64,000 bases of DNA, taken from Sphingomonas mali NBRC 15500. GTDB lineage: Bacteria > Pseudomonadota > Alphaproteobacteria > Sphingomonadales > Sphingomonadaceae. Each line of letters begins with the position of its first letter. The first letter of the stretch is position 1. Below the pieces are notes generated by a model. That model did no database searches and was not told the DNA's origin. It was given only the letters and a program-made list of their open reading frames with translations. The translations under genes were made by a program, and so were the position numbers. Shown here in pieces: positions 1 through 7,433 of the stretch. The stretch spans positions 171,682 to 235,681 of the forward strand of contig NZ_BCYX01000004.1 of assembly GCF_001598415.1 (NCBI RefSeq), given 5' to 3'.

Positions 1-1113
1 ACGGACGCTTCGCAGAAGGTTGGCATCGGCTGCATTTGCATTGAGGAACGGCGCCTTGTCTGTTCGGGAAAGCTCCTCCAGGCGACGATTCAGAACAGCC
101 AACCCCAATTGTTCGATCAAATCGTCGCGGCGTTTGGCGACACTGTCCGGCGTCAGGTCGGGCGCCTTGGTCCACGACAGCGAAACCGTGGACGAGACAC
201 CTGGCTCGACAAGGATATTGGTCTCCTGGGCATGGACGGCGACCTTTCCGAGATCGGGTTCCGGCCCATCAGCAGCCTTGGGCTGCCAATCGCCGAACAC
301 CTTGCGGATCTTGGCCTCCATCGCATCGACATCGAAATCGCCGACCGCCACGACCGTCGCACGCGACGGCCTGTAATAGGCGTTGTAGAATTCGACGAAG
401 CGGTCGCGTGGCGCCGTGTCGATGATCTTCATGTCACCGATCGGGAAGCGATCAGCGACCTTTTGTCCTTTTGCCAGAATGTGAAACTGCTTCTGCGAGA
501 CGCGCAAAGACGGCGAATTGCGCAGCCGCTCCTCGCCACGGATCACGCCGCGCTCGTCAACGATATCGTCCTGGTCCATCGTCGCTTCGGACACCTGCTC
601 CCGCAGGACATGCAGGCCGGTATCGATCGTCAGATCGTCGGAGCGCGGCAGTTCGAGCTGATAGAACGTCTGATCGAAACTCGTGGCGGCGTTGAGATCG
701 GCCCCGAAGGCGAGACCCAGCCGTTCGAGGATCGCGATCAAATCATTTTTGGGAATATGCGTCGTTCCATTGAACGCCATATGTTCCATGAAATGGGCGA
801 GCCCGAGTTGATCCTCTTTCTCCATCAACGAGCCGGCGTCGATCCGGATACGCAGCGATGCCTGACCCGGGGGCGTGGCGTTGTGCAGGATGGCGAACCG
901 CATGCCGTTAGGAAGAGTCCCGAACCGTACGGCGCTGTCAGCGGGCACGTCGCTTGCCGCCTGAGCCCATGGCCGGGACGGGGCCTGAGCCGGCGTTTCG
1001 ATCTGCGCGGCCACGCGCCCAGGCGTAGTGGGCCGGCTCGTTGCCGGGGACATGGCAAGGAAACCGGACGAGGAAACGGTAACCATCAACAGCAGTCGAC
1101 GCGATAAAGTCAT
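1..1113 (-). CDS. M16 family zinc peptidase, N-terminal part (cut by window edge)
   Basis: The reading frame starts at the ATG complementary to 1111-1113 and stays open to the left edge, giving 371 residues. Residues 1-25 form a basic then hydrophobic export signal (MTLSRRLLLMVTVSSSGF), so the enzyme is probably periplasmic. The inverted zinc motif HxxEH of the pitrilysin/insulinase family is at H107-F-M-E110-H111, in the usual context GLAHFMEHMAFNGT, and the downstream acidic stretch ending in RGVIRGEE carries the third-ligand region. This is the catalytic N-terminal M16 domain; the non-catalytic M16C half would lie outside the window. Such two-domain enzymes degrade peptides. No SigF-type promoter was seen upstream, so it is probably not part of the adjacent island. 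Family assignment is firm; substrate is unknown. Confidence 0.93.
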   Translation of the reverse strand, partial: MTLSRRLLLMVTVSSSGFLAMSPATSRPTTPGRVAAQIETPAQAPSRPWAQAASDVPADSAVRFGTLPNGMRFAILHNATPPGQASLRIRIDAGSLMEKEDQLGLAHFMEHMAFNGTTHIPKNDLIAILERLGLAFGADLNAATSFDQTFYQLELPRSDDLTIDTGLHVLREQVSEATMDQDDIVDERGVIRGEERLRNSPSLRVSQKQFHILAKGQKVADRFPIGDMKIIDTAPRDRFVEFYNAYYRPSRATVVAVGDFDVDAMEAKIRKVFGDWQPKAADGPEPDLGKVAVHAQETNILVEPGVSSTVSLSWTKAPDLTPDSVAKRRDDLIEQLGLAVLNRRLEELSRTDKAPFLNANAADANLLRSVR

Positions 1114-1645
1114 CAAAAAAGCCCTTCTGATCGGCTCGCCCTCTCAATTCGGATCGAGGTGCGCGCAGTCGGGGCAGTCCGCGACCACCCTCCCGTGACG
1201 AGAGACGTACGACCGGAATAAATCCTCCACCGCGCGATGAAGAGCGACGCGATGCGTCGTGATTTCGCCAATATCCAGGAAGCTGCCCTCACCTATGAAG
1301 ACCTCCTTCACTGCCGCGTCACCCGATGGGGCATCGAGTCATGCCAGGGTGAATCCTCCTCATATGTCCGATCCCGAGATGCGAGATTGGAACCGTGGAC
1401 CGACCTATCCGTGGAACCAGTCGGGAATGCGCCACGGCCCTTCGAGCAGCGCGACACTCCCCCCCCTTCAACAGGCACGGGCTAGCGTCCCGGCACCGTC
1501 CAAGGGCATGATTACTTTTGTCGCGCTCCATCCGATGATCGGATGTCCGCCTCTGTGTCCCGGCTGCGCAACATGCGCCTACGCCTTTGACCTTTCGGCG
1601 TGGAAGTGACGCCGAACGCCCGACCGAAAGCCGGCGGGCGCAGCC
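1114..1645. other. Intergenic stretch, no supported gene
   Basis: About 530 bases separate the divergently oriented end of the M16 gene and the 3' end of the ABM gene. Short reading frames exist (for example 1259-1609 on the plus strand), but their third codon positions lack the strong GC bias of neighbouring genes and their sequences are low-complexity. I see no GTAAC-N16-CGAA element, tRNA or clear terminator here. It presumably holds the M16 promoter. Confidence 0.5.
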
Positions 1646-1960
1646 TCAATCCCGCGTCGCCGCCCTAATCAGGTCGGCCAGGACATCCACCTGCCGGATC
1701 GTCGGCGGCTCAGCGAGCAAAGCCTCGGCATGGTCCATAAGCGCGGCCGCGATCGGACCGTTCAGATGCGCCGCTCGACCGGTTTCGTCGGCAAAGCTAT
1801 CGAAGATGCCGAACCGCTCCTCGTCGAAGCGCAACGCGAACCACACTAGGGTTTCGGGCTCGGCGGCGGCCGCCTCGCGTGCGCCTGCGAGGAAAGCAGC
1901 CACCTCCCCGCCCTTGCCCGGTCTGGCCTTCAACTCGACGAACAATCCGACACGATTCAT
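1646..1960 (-). CDS. Antibiotic biosynthesis monooxygenase (ABM) domain protein
   Basis: A 104-residue single-domain protein beginning MNRVGLFVELKARPGKG, typical of the dimeric ferredoxin-like ABM fold (quinol monooxygenase YgiN type). The motif ETLVWFALRFDEERFGIFDSF matches the conserved core in which the substrate or quinone sits between the beta sheet and helices. The start ATG at 1960 is preceded by a good ribosome site (GGTGAGGAG). An exact GTAACC-N16-CGAA element lies on the same strand about 110 bases upstream (2072-2097), placing it in the SigF-type regulon. Quinone or reactive-carbonyl detoxification under metal stress is a reasonable but unproven role. Confidence 0.85.
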   Translation of the reverse strand: MNRVGLFVELKARPGKGGEVAAFLAGAREAAAAEPETLVWFALRFDEERFGIFDSFADETGRAAHLNGPIAAALMDHAEALLAEPPTIRQVDVLADLIRAATRD

Positions 1961-2071
1961 ACGCTATCTCCTCACCATCACGGTTCCCGCACCGCGGCCA
2001 ACGCGATGACGACCAACGGGCGGCCATGACTGGCACCGGAACCGACCACGCAGAATACGCGGCACATGTAG

Positions 2072-2097
2072 TTCGTCCGCGATGTCGTGCCGGTTAC
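2072..2097 (-). promoter_or_regulatory. SigF-type promoter of the ABM gene
   Basis: Read on the minus strand: GTAACC (2097-2092), 16-base spacer, CGAA (2075-2072). This is the consensus reported for Caulobacter SigF. It fires leftward toward the ABM gene at 1960, leaving a leader of about 105 bases. Confidence 0.75.
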
Positions 2098-2136
2098 ATC
2101 GCGAGGGCTAGGAAAAGCCTCAGGCAGGAACGCGCT

Positions 2137-2162
2137 GTAACCACGCCGCCCGTTGCGGCGAA
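2137..2162 (+). promoter_or_regulatory. SigF-type promoter of the CcdA-like gene
   Basis: GTAACC at 2137-2142, 16-base spacer, CGAA at 2159-2162, pointing right toward the start at 2270. It is divergent from the ABM promoter, with the two -35 elements 39 bases apart. Confidence 0.78.
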
Positions 2163-2269
2163 GACACCGTCACTACGGCCTTTTGCCGTCCCTGATAAAG
2201 ATCGGTCCTCCTCGCCATGTCCCGTTCCTGTGCTTGCCCTTCTCCAGCCGCCGCCCGGCGTATCGGGCG

Positions 2270-2992
2270 ATGAGCGCGCTCAATCCGGTACTCGCCTTCG
2301 CAGCCGGCGCCCTCACCATCCTGTCGCCGTGCGTGCTGCCCCTGGTTCCGATCGTCCTGGCGAGCGCGGCCCAGAAACACCGTCTGGCACCGCTCGCGCT
2401 GTCCGTCGGTCTCGTGGCATCGTTCACGCTCACCGGGGTCCTGATCGCGGCGCTTGGCGCGACACTTGGCATCGACAGCGACCTGGTACGGCTGGCCGGG
2501 GCGGTCCTGCTCATCGTGATCGGCCTCGTGCTCCTGGTGCCGCTTCTGCGTCGGCTCGGCGAGAGGGGGGCGGCACCGATCGCACGGTGGGCGGGCGAGC
2601 GTCAGGCGGCCCTCGAGCGGTTCGGTCTGGCAGGCCAGGCCGCGATCGGCGCGCTGCTCGGGCTCGTCTGGAGCCCCTGTGTCGGCCCGACCCTTGGCGC
2701 CGCGACCGTGCTCGCCGCCCAAGGGCGTGATCTTGGCGGCGTCCTCTTGGTCATGGCGTCCTTCGGACTCGGCATCGCCTCCGTCCTGCTCGCGCTGGCG
2801 CTCAGCGCGCGGACGCTCCTCAACCGCTGGCGCGGCCGTTTGATGGAGGCTGGCGACCGCGGCCGGAAGACACTCGGCGTCCTGGTCCTGCTCGTCGGGC
2901 TTATGATCGTCACCGGTGCCGACCATTGGGTCGAAGGCGTCGTCCTCGATACGGCACCGCCCTGGCTGACGAGCATCGCGACCTCCGTATGA
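2270..2992 (+). CDS. CcdA/DsbD-like membrane thiol electron transporter
   Basis: A 240-residue integral membrane protein with about six hydrophobic segments. Two cysteines sit in paired motifs, LSPCVLP (C21) in the first helix and WSPCVGP (C137) in the fourth; these are the redox-active pair that carries reducing power from cytoplasmic thioredoxin across the membrane in CcdA and the DsbD beta domain. The frame is open further upstream, but the ATG at 2270 (MSALNPVLAFAAG) begins directly at the first helix and lies downstream of the SigF-type promoter at 2137. It probably supplies electrons to the periplasmic CxxC proteins encoded at 8408-9600, or keeps bufferin or NrsF cysteines reduced; that link is inference. 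Confidence 0.88.
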   Translation: MSALNPVLAFAAGALTILSPCVLPLVPIVLASAAQKHRLAPLALSVGLVASFTLTGVLIAALGATLGIDSDLVRLAGAVLLIVIGLVLLVPLLRRLGERGAAPIARWAGERQAALERFGLAGQAAIGALLGLVWSPCVGPTLGAATVLAAQGRDLGGVLLVMASFGLGIASVLLALALSARTLLNRWRGRLMEAGDRGRKTLGVLVLLVGLMIVTGADHWVEGVVLDTAPPWLTSIATSV

Positions 2993-3023
2993 TCGCGCCA
3001 AGCCGAGATTTCCATGCGCATGT

Positions 3024-3049
3024 GTAACCAAGCGCGCCGACCGCACGAA
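3024..3049 (+). promoter_or_regulatory. SigF-type promoter of the first sigma/anti-sigma operon
   Basis: GTAACC at 3024-3029, 16-base spacer, CGAA at 3046-3049, immediately before the sigma gene: autoregulation. Its position shows that any sigma start codon before about 3055 cannot be used on this transcript. Confidence 0.78.
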
Positions 3050-3106
3050 TGGATGGGCGTGTCGCCAACTCCCCGCCCCCATCCGCCACGCCCGGCCGCC
3101 GAGATC

Positions 3107-3664
3107 GTGAGGCTGCACACGACGCCCGCGGACGGGACCGAGGATGAATGGGGGGCGCTGATGGCGGCTGCGCACGCCGGCCATGCCGCCGCGTATCGAC
3201 GCCTGCTCGACGACCTGCGCAAATGGCTCGGTCGCTTCTATGCCCGCCGCCTGCCCCCGAGCATGGTCGAAGACGCGGTCCAGGATACGCTTGTCGCGAT
3301 CCATGAGAAGCGCCACACCTATGATCCGCAGCGCCCTTTCAAACCGTGGCTGATGGCGGTCGCGCGTTACAAATGGATCGATCGGCTGCGCGCGATGGGC
3401 CGGCATGGCACCGAGGCGTTGCCTGACGACATCGCGGTCGACGACCATGAGAGTAGCGTGACCAGCCAGGTCGTGCTGCAGCATCTCATGGCCGAGCTCA
3501 AGCCTGCCCAGGCCGAGGCGATCCGGCTCGTCAAGATCGAAGGCTATTCCGTCGCCGAGGCGTCCGCGCGGACTGGACAGTCGGACTCGCTGATCAAGGT
3601 CAACATCCATCGCGGCCTCGCCCGGCTCGCGGCCATCGTCCAGAGTCGGCCCGATGCCGAGTGA
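3107..3664 (+). CDS. sigF: ECF-type RNA polymerase sigma factor, SigF-like (copy 1)
   Basis: About 185 residues from the GTG at 3107. Region 2 includes EDAVQDTLVAIHEKRHTYD and RPFKPWLMAVARYKWIDRLR; region 4 includes LKPAQAEAIRLVKIEGYSVAE and LIKVNIHRGLARL, the usual helix-turn-helix that reads the -35 element. The frame is open from 3014, but the promoter at 3024-3049 lies inside that extension, so a later start is needed. GTG 3107 is my choice; a near-leaderless start at 3053 or 3059 is the alternative. The 3' end overlaps nrsF by 11 bases, the classic sigma/anti-sigma coupling. It is expected to recognise the GTAACC-N16-CGAA elements listed here. Confidence 0.87.
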   Translation: MRLHTTPADGTEDEWGALMAAAHAGHAAAYRRLLDDLRKWLGRFYARRLPPSMVEDAVQDTLVAIHEKRHTYDPQRPFKPWLMAVARYKWIDRLRAMGRHGTEALPDDIAVDDHESSVTSQVVLQHLMAELKPAQAEAIRLVKIEGYSVAEASARTGQSDSLIKVNIHRGLARLAAIVQSRPDAE

Positions 3665-4295
3665 TCTCCTGATTGACCGGCTGGTCGACGGCCTTCGCCC
3701 GACGCGCCGTCCCGCAACGCTGCGTCAGGGCGCGGTGCTTCTGGCGCTGGCGGGCGTCGAGCTGGCCGGCTTCCTGTCGCTCGGCACCCTTCGCCCCGAT
3801 ATCGCCACCGCGGCGGGGCTGTCCGTATTCTGGTGGAAGATGGGCGGCCTCGCGTCGCTGGCGCTCGCCGCCACGACCGTCGCACTACGCTCGTTCGACC
3901 CGCTGTCCTCGCCCAGGAGTGAGCTTCGGCGCTGGATGGCGGTGCTCGCCGGCGTGTTCGTGCTTGGCTGGGTCCTTGACGCCGGGAGCCAACCGGGACT
4001 GGGGCTCGGCGCGCGGCTGATGTGGCAGATGGGGATCGAGTGCCTGACGGTCATGACGATCCTGTCGACCCCGCTCGTGCTCGCGCTGCTGCTGATGATG
4101 CGGCGGGGCGCCCCGACCGACCTCGGCGCGAGCGCGACCGCGGCCGGCGCGGCGGCGGCAACCGCCGGCGCCTTCATCTTCGCCTTCCATTGCCCGAGTG
4201 ACGACCCCTTCTACATCGTCTTCTGGTACACGCTTGGCTGCGGCGCGATCACGATGCTCTCGCGCGCGCTGCTCCCGCGTCTCGCGCGCTGGTAG
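3654..4295 (+). CDS. nrsF: NrsF-family membrane anti-sigma factor (copy 1)
   Basis: A 213-residue protein with about six transmembrane segments and the NrsF (DUF1109) ending LLPRLARW. The two cysteines needed for metal sensing in Caulobacter NrsF (near residues 131 and 181) are conserved as C130 (MGIECLTV) and C180 (FAFHCPSD). It should hold the sigma factor encoded just upstream at the inner membrane until metals such as copper, cadmium or chromate modify the thiols. Translation is coupled to the sigma gene by an 11-base overlap. A perfect hairpin follows at 4337-4359. Confidence 0.92.
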   Translation: MPSDLLIDRLVDGLRPTRRPATLRQGAVLLALAGVELAGFLSLGTLRPDIATAAGLSVFWWKMGGLASLALAATTVALRSFDPLSSPRSELRRWMAVLAGVFVLGWVLDAGSQPGLGLGARLMWQMGIECLTVMTILSTPLVLALLLMMRRGAPTDLGASATAAGAAAATAGAFIFAFHCPSDDPFYIVFWYTLGCGAITMLSRALLPRLARW

Positions 4296-4336
4296 CACGA
4301 CCCTCGCCCCAACAGCCCGGCCAGGGGAACGGCCGC

Positions 4337-4359
4337 ACGGGTCAGCGGCGCTGACCCGT
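4337..4359 (+). terminator. Hairpin downstream of nrsF copy 1
   Basis: Perfect 10-base-pair stem ACGGGTCAGC / GCTGACCCGT with a GGC loop, 40 bases after the nrsF stop. A T-rich stretch (CCTTTTTCG) begins only about 18 bases later, so termination is likely but not textbook. Confidence 0.55.
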
Positions 4360-4424
4360 CCTCCGCCGGTTATCTTGCCTTTTTCGCTCCCCTGTCCGCC
4401 GTGTAGCAGGCAGGGGATGGCGCA

Positions 4425-4462
4425 TGAAAAACCGCCCGCCGGCACAAGGCCGACGGGCGGTT
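4425..4462 (-). terminator. Rho-independent terminator of bufA2
   Basis: Arms at 4430-4443 and 4449-4462 pair over 14 positions with one mismatch around an ACAAG loop. Read on the minus strand the stem is followed directly by TTTTTC (4430-4425), 43 bases after the bufA2 stop. Confidence 0.8.
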
Positions 4463-4504
4463 CGTATGCCTGGTCCGGCCGTCCCGGATCGAACGGCCCG
4501 ACGC

Positions 4505-4780
4505 TCAGCCGGCCTTCGGGGTCAGGCTGCCGCCCTGCGCCTTGCAGGCCTTGGCGGAGAGGTCCTTGAAGCCCTGGCCCTTGCAGTCATTCTGGCCCTT
4601 GCAGTCGTGCGTGCCCGACTTGCAGTCCGACTCGCCCTTGCACGAATTCACGCCGTAGCAGGGCTGGACCTTGGCCGCCTTGGCGCCGGCCGCATGCGCC
4701 GGCGCGGTCGTAGCGAGGCCCGACAGGGCGAGCATGGCGGCGGCGGAGGCGATAGCGGCACCGGTCTTGAAGGTCTTCAT
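4505..4780 (-). CDS. bufA2: BufA2-family bufferin precursor (copper-binding RiPP)
   Basis: A 91-residue precursor. Residues 1-27 are a Sec signal peptide (MKTFKTGAAIASAAAMLALS...APAHA), followed by a Lys/Gly-rich core with six cysteines: CYGVNSC, then SDC, HDC and NDC at near-regular spacing, and KAC, ending in GGSLTPKAG. This pattern matches the BufA2 type of periplasmic bufferin-like metallophores. The ATG at 4780 is chosen over an upstream in-frame start because of the AGGAG site and because it begins the signal peptide. It is transcribed alone from its own SigF-type promoter (4830-4855), divergent from bufA1, and ends at a strong terminator. No bufB or bufC follows it, so maturation must be in trans, perhaps by BufB2-BufC2. 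Confidence 0.88.
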   Translation of the reverse strand: MKTFKTGAAIASAAAMLALSGLATTAPAHAAGAKAAKVQPCYGVNSCKGESDCKSGTHDCKGQNDCKGQGFKDLSAKACKAQGGSLTPKAG

Positions 4781-4829
4781 GGAAATGCTCCTGAGAAAAG
4801 GATGGGTTTTGCCAAGTGGCACGGACCTT

Positions 4830-4855
4830 TTCGTCAGCCTCTCGCCCCCGGTTAC
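4830..4855 (-). promoter_or_regulatory. SigF-type promoter of bufA2
   Basis: On the minus strand GTAACC (4855-4850), 16-base spacer, CGAA (4833-4830), about 50 bases before the bufA2 start. Confidence 0.78.
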
Positions 4856-4890
4856 AGCAGGCCGGGAAAACTCTTTTCGATGGTCACCCT

Positions 4891-4916
4891 GTAACCCGAT
4901 CGGGCGCTCGAGCGGA
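4891..4916 (+). promoter_or_regulatory. SigF-type promoter of the bufA1 operon (variant -10)
   Basis: GTAACC at 4891-4896, 16-base spacer, CGGA at 4913-4916. The single change in the -10 (CGGA for CGAA) may lower strength. It is divergent from the bufA2 promoter and leaves a leader of about 95 bases containing the hairpin at 4958-4988. Confidence 0.68.
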
Positions 4917-4957
4917 CCTGCTCTCGTGGTCCGATTTCATCTGCCTCCCGGATCACC

Positions 4958-4988
4958 GTGCGACGGCCGGCATGCCGGACCGTCGCAC
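4958..4988 (+). repeat. Long hairpin in the bufA1 5' leader
   Basis: Outer arms GTGCGACGG (4958-4966) and CCGTCGCAC (4980-4988) are perfectly complementary and enclose the palindrome CCGGCATGCCGG (4967-4978) plus one unpaired A. The structure ends 29 bases before the bufA1 ATG and leaves the AAAGGAG ribosome site free. It may stabilise the mRNA or serve as a regulatory site. Confidence 0.65.
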
Positions 4989-5017
4989 GTGAGGTGGAAC
5001 GTGAAAGGAGATGTCCC

Positions 5018-5296
5018 ATGAGCAACCGTGCAACCACCGCGCTCAGCACCCTGCTGCTCGCCTCGCTTGCCGCCGGCGCCGCCACTGCGGCCCATGCCCA
5101 GGCGAGCAAGCCGATGGAAAAATGCTACGGCATCGCCAAGGCCGGCAAGAACGACTGCAAGGCCGGGGCCGGCACGACCTGCGCCGGAACCTCGAAGGTC
5201 GATTATCAGAAGGACGCCTGGAAGCTCGTGCCGGCCGGCACCTGCGCCAAGATCAAAACACCCAAGGGCTATGGCTCCCTCACGCCCGGGGCGTGA
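5018..5296 (+). CDS. bufA1: BufA1-family bufferin precursor (DUF2282)
   Basis: A 92-residue precursor: Sec signal peptide to about residue 28 (ends TAAHAQA), then the DUF2282 core with four cysteines in the order [22 protein letters not shown] and the conserved block [15 protein letters not shown]. In Caulobacter such peptides are converted by BufB-BufC, gaining thiooxazole groups on the central cysteines, and bind copper in the periplasm. The ATG at 5018 has a strong AAAGGAG site; longer starts lie inside the leader hairpin. bufB follows after 9 bases. The first gene of a four-gene operon bufA1-B1-C1-D1. Confidence 0.95.
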   Translation: MSNRATTALSTLLLASLAAGAATAAHAQASKPMEKCYGIAKAGKNDCKAGAGTTCAGTSKVDYQKDAWKLVPAGTCAKIKTPKGYGSLTPGA

Positions 5297-5305
5297 GAGG
5301 CGGCC

Positions 5306-6142
5306 ATGACCATGATGACCGCAGGCCTGGGCTTCAAGCTCGAGCATCTCGACGAGGCGCTGACGGCGCGGGACCCGGGCCTGTGGTTCGAGGTCCATGC
5401 CGAGAACTACATGGTGGACGGAGGTCCGCGGCTCAGGGCGCTCCAGGCGCTGGCCGAGCGCTTTCCGCTCTCTCTGCACGGCGTCGGCCTGTCGCTGGCG
5501 TCGGTCGAGCCGCCGCCGCACGAGCACCTGCAGCGGCTGCGGCAGCTCGCCGACCTGATCGGCCCGGCGGCGATGTCGGACCATCTGGCCTGGCAGCGAT
5601 GGGAGGGCGCCCATCACGCAGACTTCCTCCCGTTTCCGCGGACGCGCGAGGCGCTGGACATCACCGCCGGCAATGTCGCACGCGTGCAGGACGCGCTGGG
5701 CCGCCCGTTGATGGTCGAGAACCCGTCGCTTTATGTCGACCTGCCGGGCCATGAGCTCGACGAGGCCGACTTCCTGGCGGAACTCACCAGGCGCACCGGC
5801 TGCGGCCTGCTCGTCGACGTCAACAACATCTTCGTCAGCGCGTCTAACCTCCGCTTTTCGGCGGAAGCGCGGATCGACGCGATCCCCGGGTCGCTGGTCG
5901 GCGAAATCCACCTCGCCGGCCACCGCCCCGACCCTGATCCGGCCAGCGGCCTCCTCATCGACAGTCACGATGCGCCGGTATCCGATCCGGTATGGAGCCT
6001 CTACCGCCGGCTGATCGCGCGGATCGGCGCGCGCCCGACCCTGATCGAGCGCGATGACGACATCCCGGCTTTTGCCGAGTTGATGCTCGAGCGCGACCGC
6101 GCGCATCGCCTCTTAGACGAGCCGGTCAGCGCCGATGCTTGA
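5306..6142 (+). CDS. bufB1: BufB, MNIO-class multinuclear iron oxygenase (DUF692), copy 1
   Basis: A 278-residue TIM-barrel enzyme of the MbnB/BufB class that oxidises cysteines of a ribosomally made peptide at a multinuclear iron centre. Candidate metal ligands by family position are visible: EVHAEN (E29-H31-E33), LHGV (H58), SDH (D92-H93), VENP (E138), DVNN (D171), IHLAGH (H202, H206), IDSHD (D219, H221, D222) and IERD (E248). Its 3' end overlaps bufC1 by 8 bases. It should modify BufA1. It is clearly homologous to the protein at 11730-12572 but diverged, which suggests two substrate specificities. Confidence 0.95.
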   Translation: MTMMTAGLGFKLEHLDEALTARDPGLWFEVHAENYMVDGGPRLRALQALAERFPLSLHGVGLSLASVEPPPHEHLQRLRQLADLIGPAAMSDHLAWQRWEGAHHADFLPFPRTREALDITAGNVARVQDALGRPLMVENPSLYVDLPGHELDEADFLAELTRRTGCGLLVDVNNIFVSASNLRFSAEARIDAIPGSLVGEIHLAGHRPDPDPASGLLIDSHDAPVSDPVWSLYRRLIARIGARPTLIERDDDIPAFAELMLERDRAHRLLDEPVSADA

Positions 6143-6869
6143 CGCCCAGTCCTTCCAGCGGGCTTTCGCGGGCCTGCTCGCGGCGCCCGACAAGGCGCCT
6201 GACCCGGCGATCCGGCGAGCGCTGACGATCCACCGCAACACCGCGAGCAAGGCGGCGCGTGACGCGCTGCTCGCCAATTATCCGGTCACGGCGGCGCTGG
6301 TCGGCGAGGCGCCGTTCGCTGCCTGCGCCGCCTCCTATGTCGAGATGGCGCCCCCGCGCGAGGCGCGGCTGTGCTGCTATGGCGATCGCTTCGCGCCCTT
6401 CGTGGAGGCCTGGGTGCCGTTCGCCGAGGCGCCGTATCTCGGCGCCGTGGCGGCGCTCGAACGCCTGGTCACCGAAGCGCTGTTCGCGAAAGACATGGCG
6501 ACGCTCGACCCGGCGGCGCTGACGGAAGGCATCGATACGGATGCGCGACTGCAGCGCCATCCGGCGACCCGCACCCTGCGAGCGGCAAGCCCGGCCGCGA
6601 GCCTGTGGCTCGCCCATCAGTCGGATGCTCATCCGGACGCGCTCGAGACCGTGCATTGGCGACCGGAGATCATCCTCGTCACCCGCCCGGCCGACGCGGT
6701 TGAGATCCGGGTGATCGACCAGCCGACATACGCATTCCTCGCCGGTGCGACCCTCGCACGCGCCGCGGGGCATGCCGCCGCGGCCGGCGGCGACGTCGCG
6801 ACCATCTTCGCCTCCCTCCTCATCGCCGGCGCCTTCGCCGCGCGCGCCTCCCAAGGAGCACGTCCATGA
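6135..6869 (+). CDS. bufC1: BufC, DUF2063 partner protein of BufB, copy 1
   Basis: A 244-residue protein. The N-terminal DUF2063/HvfC-BufC domain shows the typical opening [18 protein letters not shown], the [18 protein letters not shown] block and the central [10 protein letters not shown] helix; the C-terminal half is the winged or barrel-like domain. In characterised systems BufC (like MbnC) binds the precursor core and presents it to the MNIO enzyme. The 8-base overlap with bufB1 and 4-base ATGA overlap with bufD1 indicate tight translational coupling. Confidence 0.92.
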   Translation: MLDAQSFQRAFAGLLAAPDKAPDPAIRRALTIHRNTASKAARDALLANYPVTAALVGEAPFAACAASYVEMAPPREARLCCYGDRFAPFVEAWVPFAEAPYLGAVAALERLVTEALFAKDMATLDPAALTEGIDTDARLQRHPATRTLRAASPAASLWLAHQSDAHPDALETVHWRPEIILVTRPADAVEIRVIDQPTYAFLAGATLARAAGHAAAAGGDVATIFASLLIAGAFAARASQGARP

Positions 6870-7330
6870 ATCCTTATGCTCGCCTGACCGCCCGGCTCGA
6901 CCGCCTGCCCGGCTCGCTCCTCCTCCTGGTCGCCCGTCTCGGGGCGGCCGGGGTGTTCTTCATGTCGGGTCGGACCAAGGTCGATGGCATACTGCACATC
7001 ACCGACAGCACCTATACGCTGTTCGAGACGGACTATCGGCTTCCGCTCATCCCGCCGCACCTCGCCGCCCATCTGGCGACCTATCAGGAGCACCTCTTCC
7101 CCATCCTCCTCGCGGTCGGTCTGTTCAACCGCGTGGCGGCCCTGGGCCTGCTGGGCATGACCGCGGTGATCGAGATCTTCGTCTATCCCGATGCCTGGCC
7201 CACGCATCTGAGCTGGGCCGGCCTGTTGCTGCCGATCATCCTGCGGGGTGGTGGGCGCTTCTCGCTCGACCATCTGCTCGGCCTCGACCCCGCCCATGGG
7301 GCAGGAGAGCGAGACTATGCAGCCGACTGA
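6866..7330 (+). CDS. bufD1: BufD, DoxX-family membrane protein, copy 1
   Basis: A 154-residue protein with four predicted transmembrane helices; the DoxX pattern is seen in [23 protein letters not shown] near the N terminus. DoxX proteins are the usual last member of buf operons, where their function is unresolved; a role in membrane redox or thiol chemistry is often suggested. It overlaps bufC1 by ATGA and is the last gene before the convergent metallopeptidase operon. Confidence 0.9.
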   Translation: MNPYARLTARLDRLPGSLLLLVARLGAAGVFFMSGRTKVDGILHITDSTYTLFETDYRLPLIPPHLAAHLATYQEHLFPILLAVGLFNRVAALGLLGMTAVIEIFVYPDAWPTHLSWAGLLLPIILRGGGRFSLDHLLGLDPAHGAGERDYAAD

Positions 7331-7433
7331 ACACTCGAGCACATCGTTCGCAGCGCGGCTGGCGCCCTCTGCTCCTCACCCGACGGCTTCCCTGTCTTGT
7401 CCGGAAAGCAGGGGAGCGAGTGGGCATGCCCGA

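Noticed and set aside
109..1107. 332-codon open frame on the plus strand
   Set aside because: It is the antisense shadow of the M16 peptidase, whose HFMEH motif and signal peptide read cleanly on the minus strand.
1259..1609. 116-codon frame with a cysteine cluster near its end
   Set aside because: Third codon positions are not GC-biased as in real genes here, the composition is low-complexity and no ribosome site or family is evident.
1978..2067. 29-residue peptide with two cysteines in the ABM leader
   Set aside because: Its ATG lies only four bases after the CGAA element, upstream of the expected transcription start.
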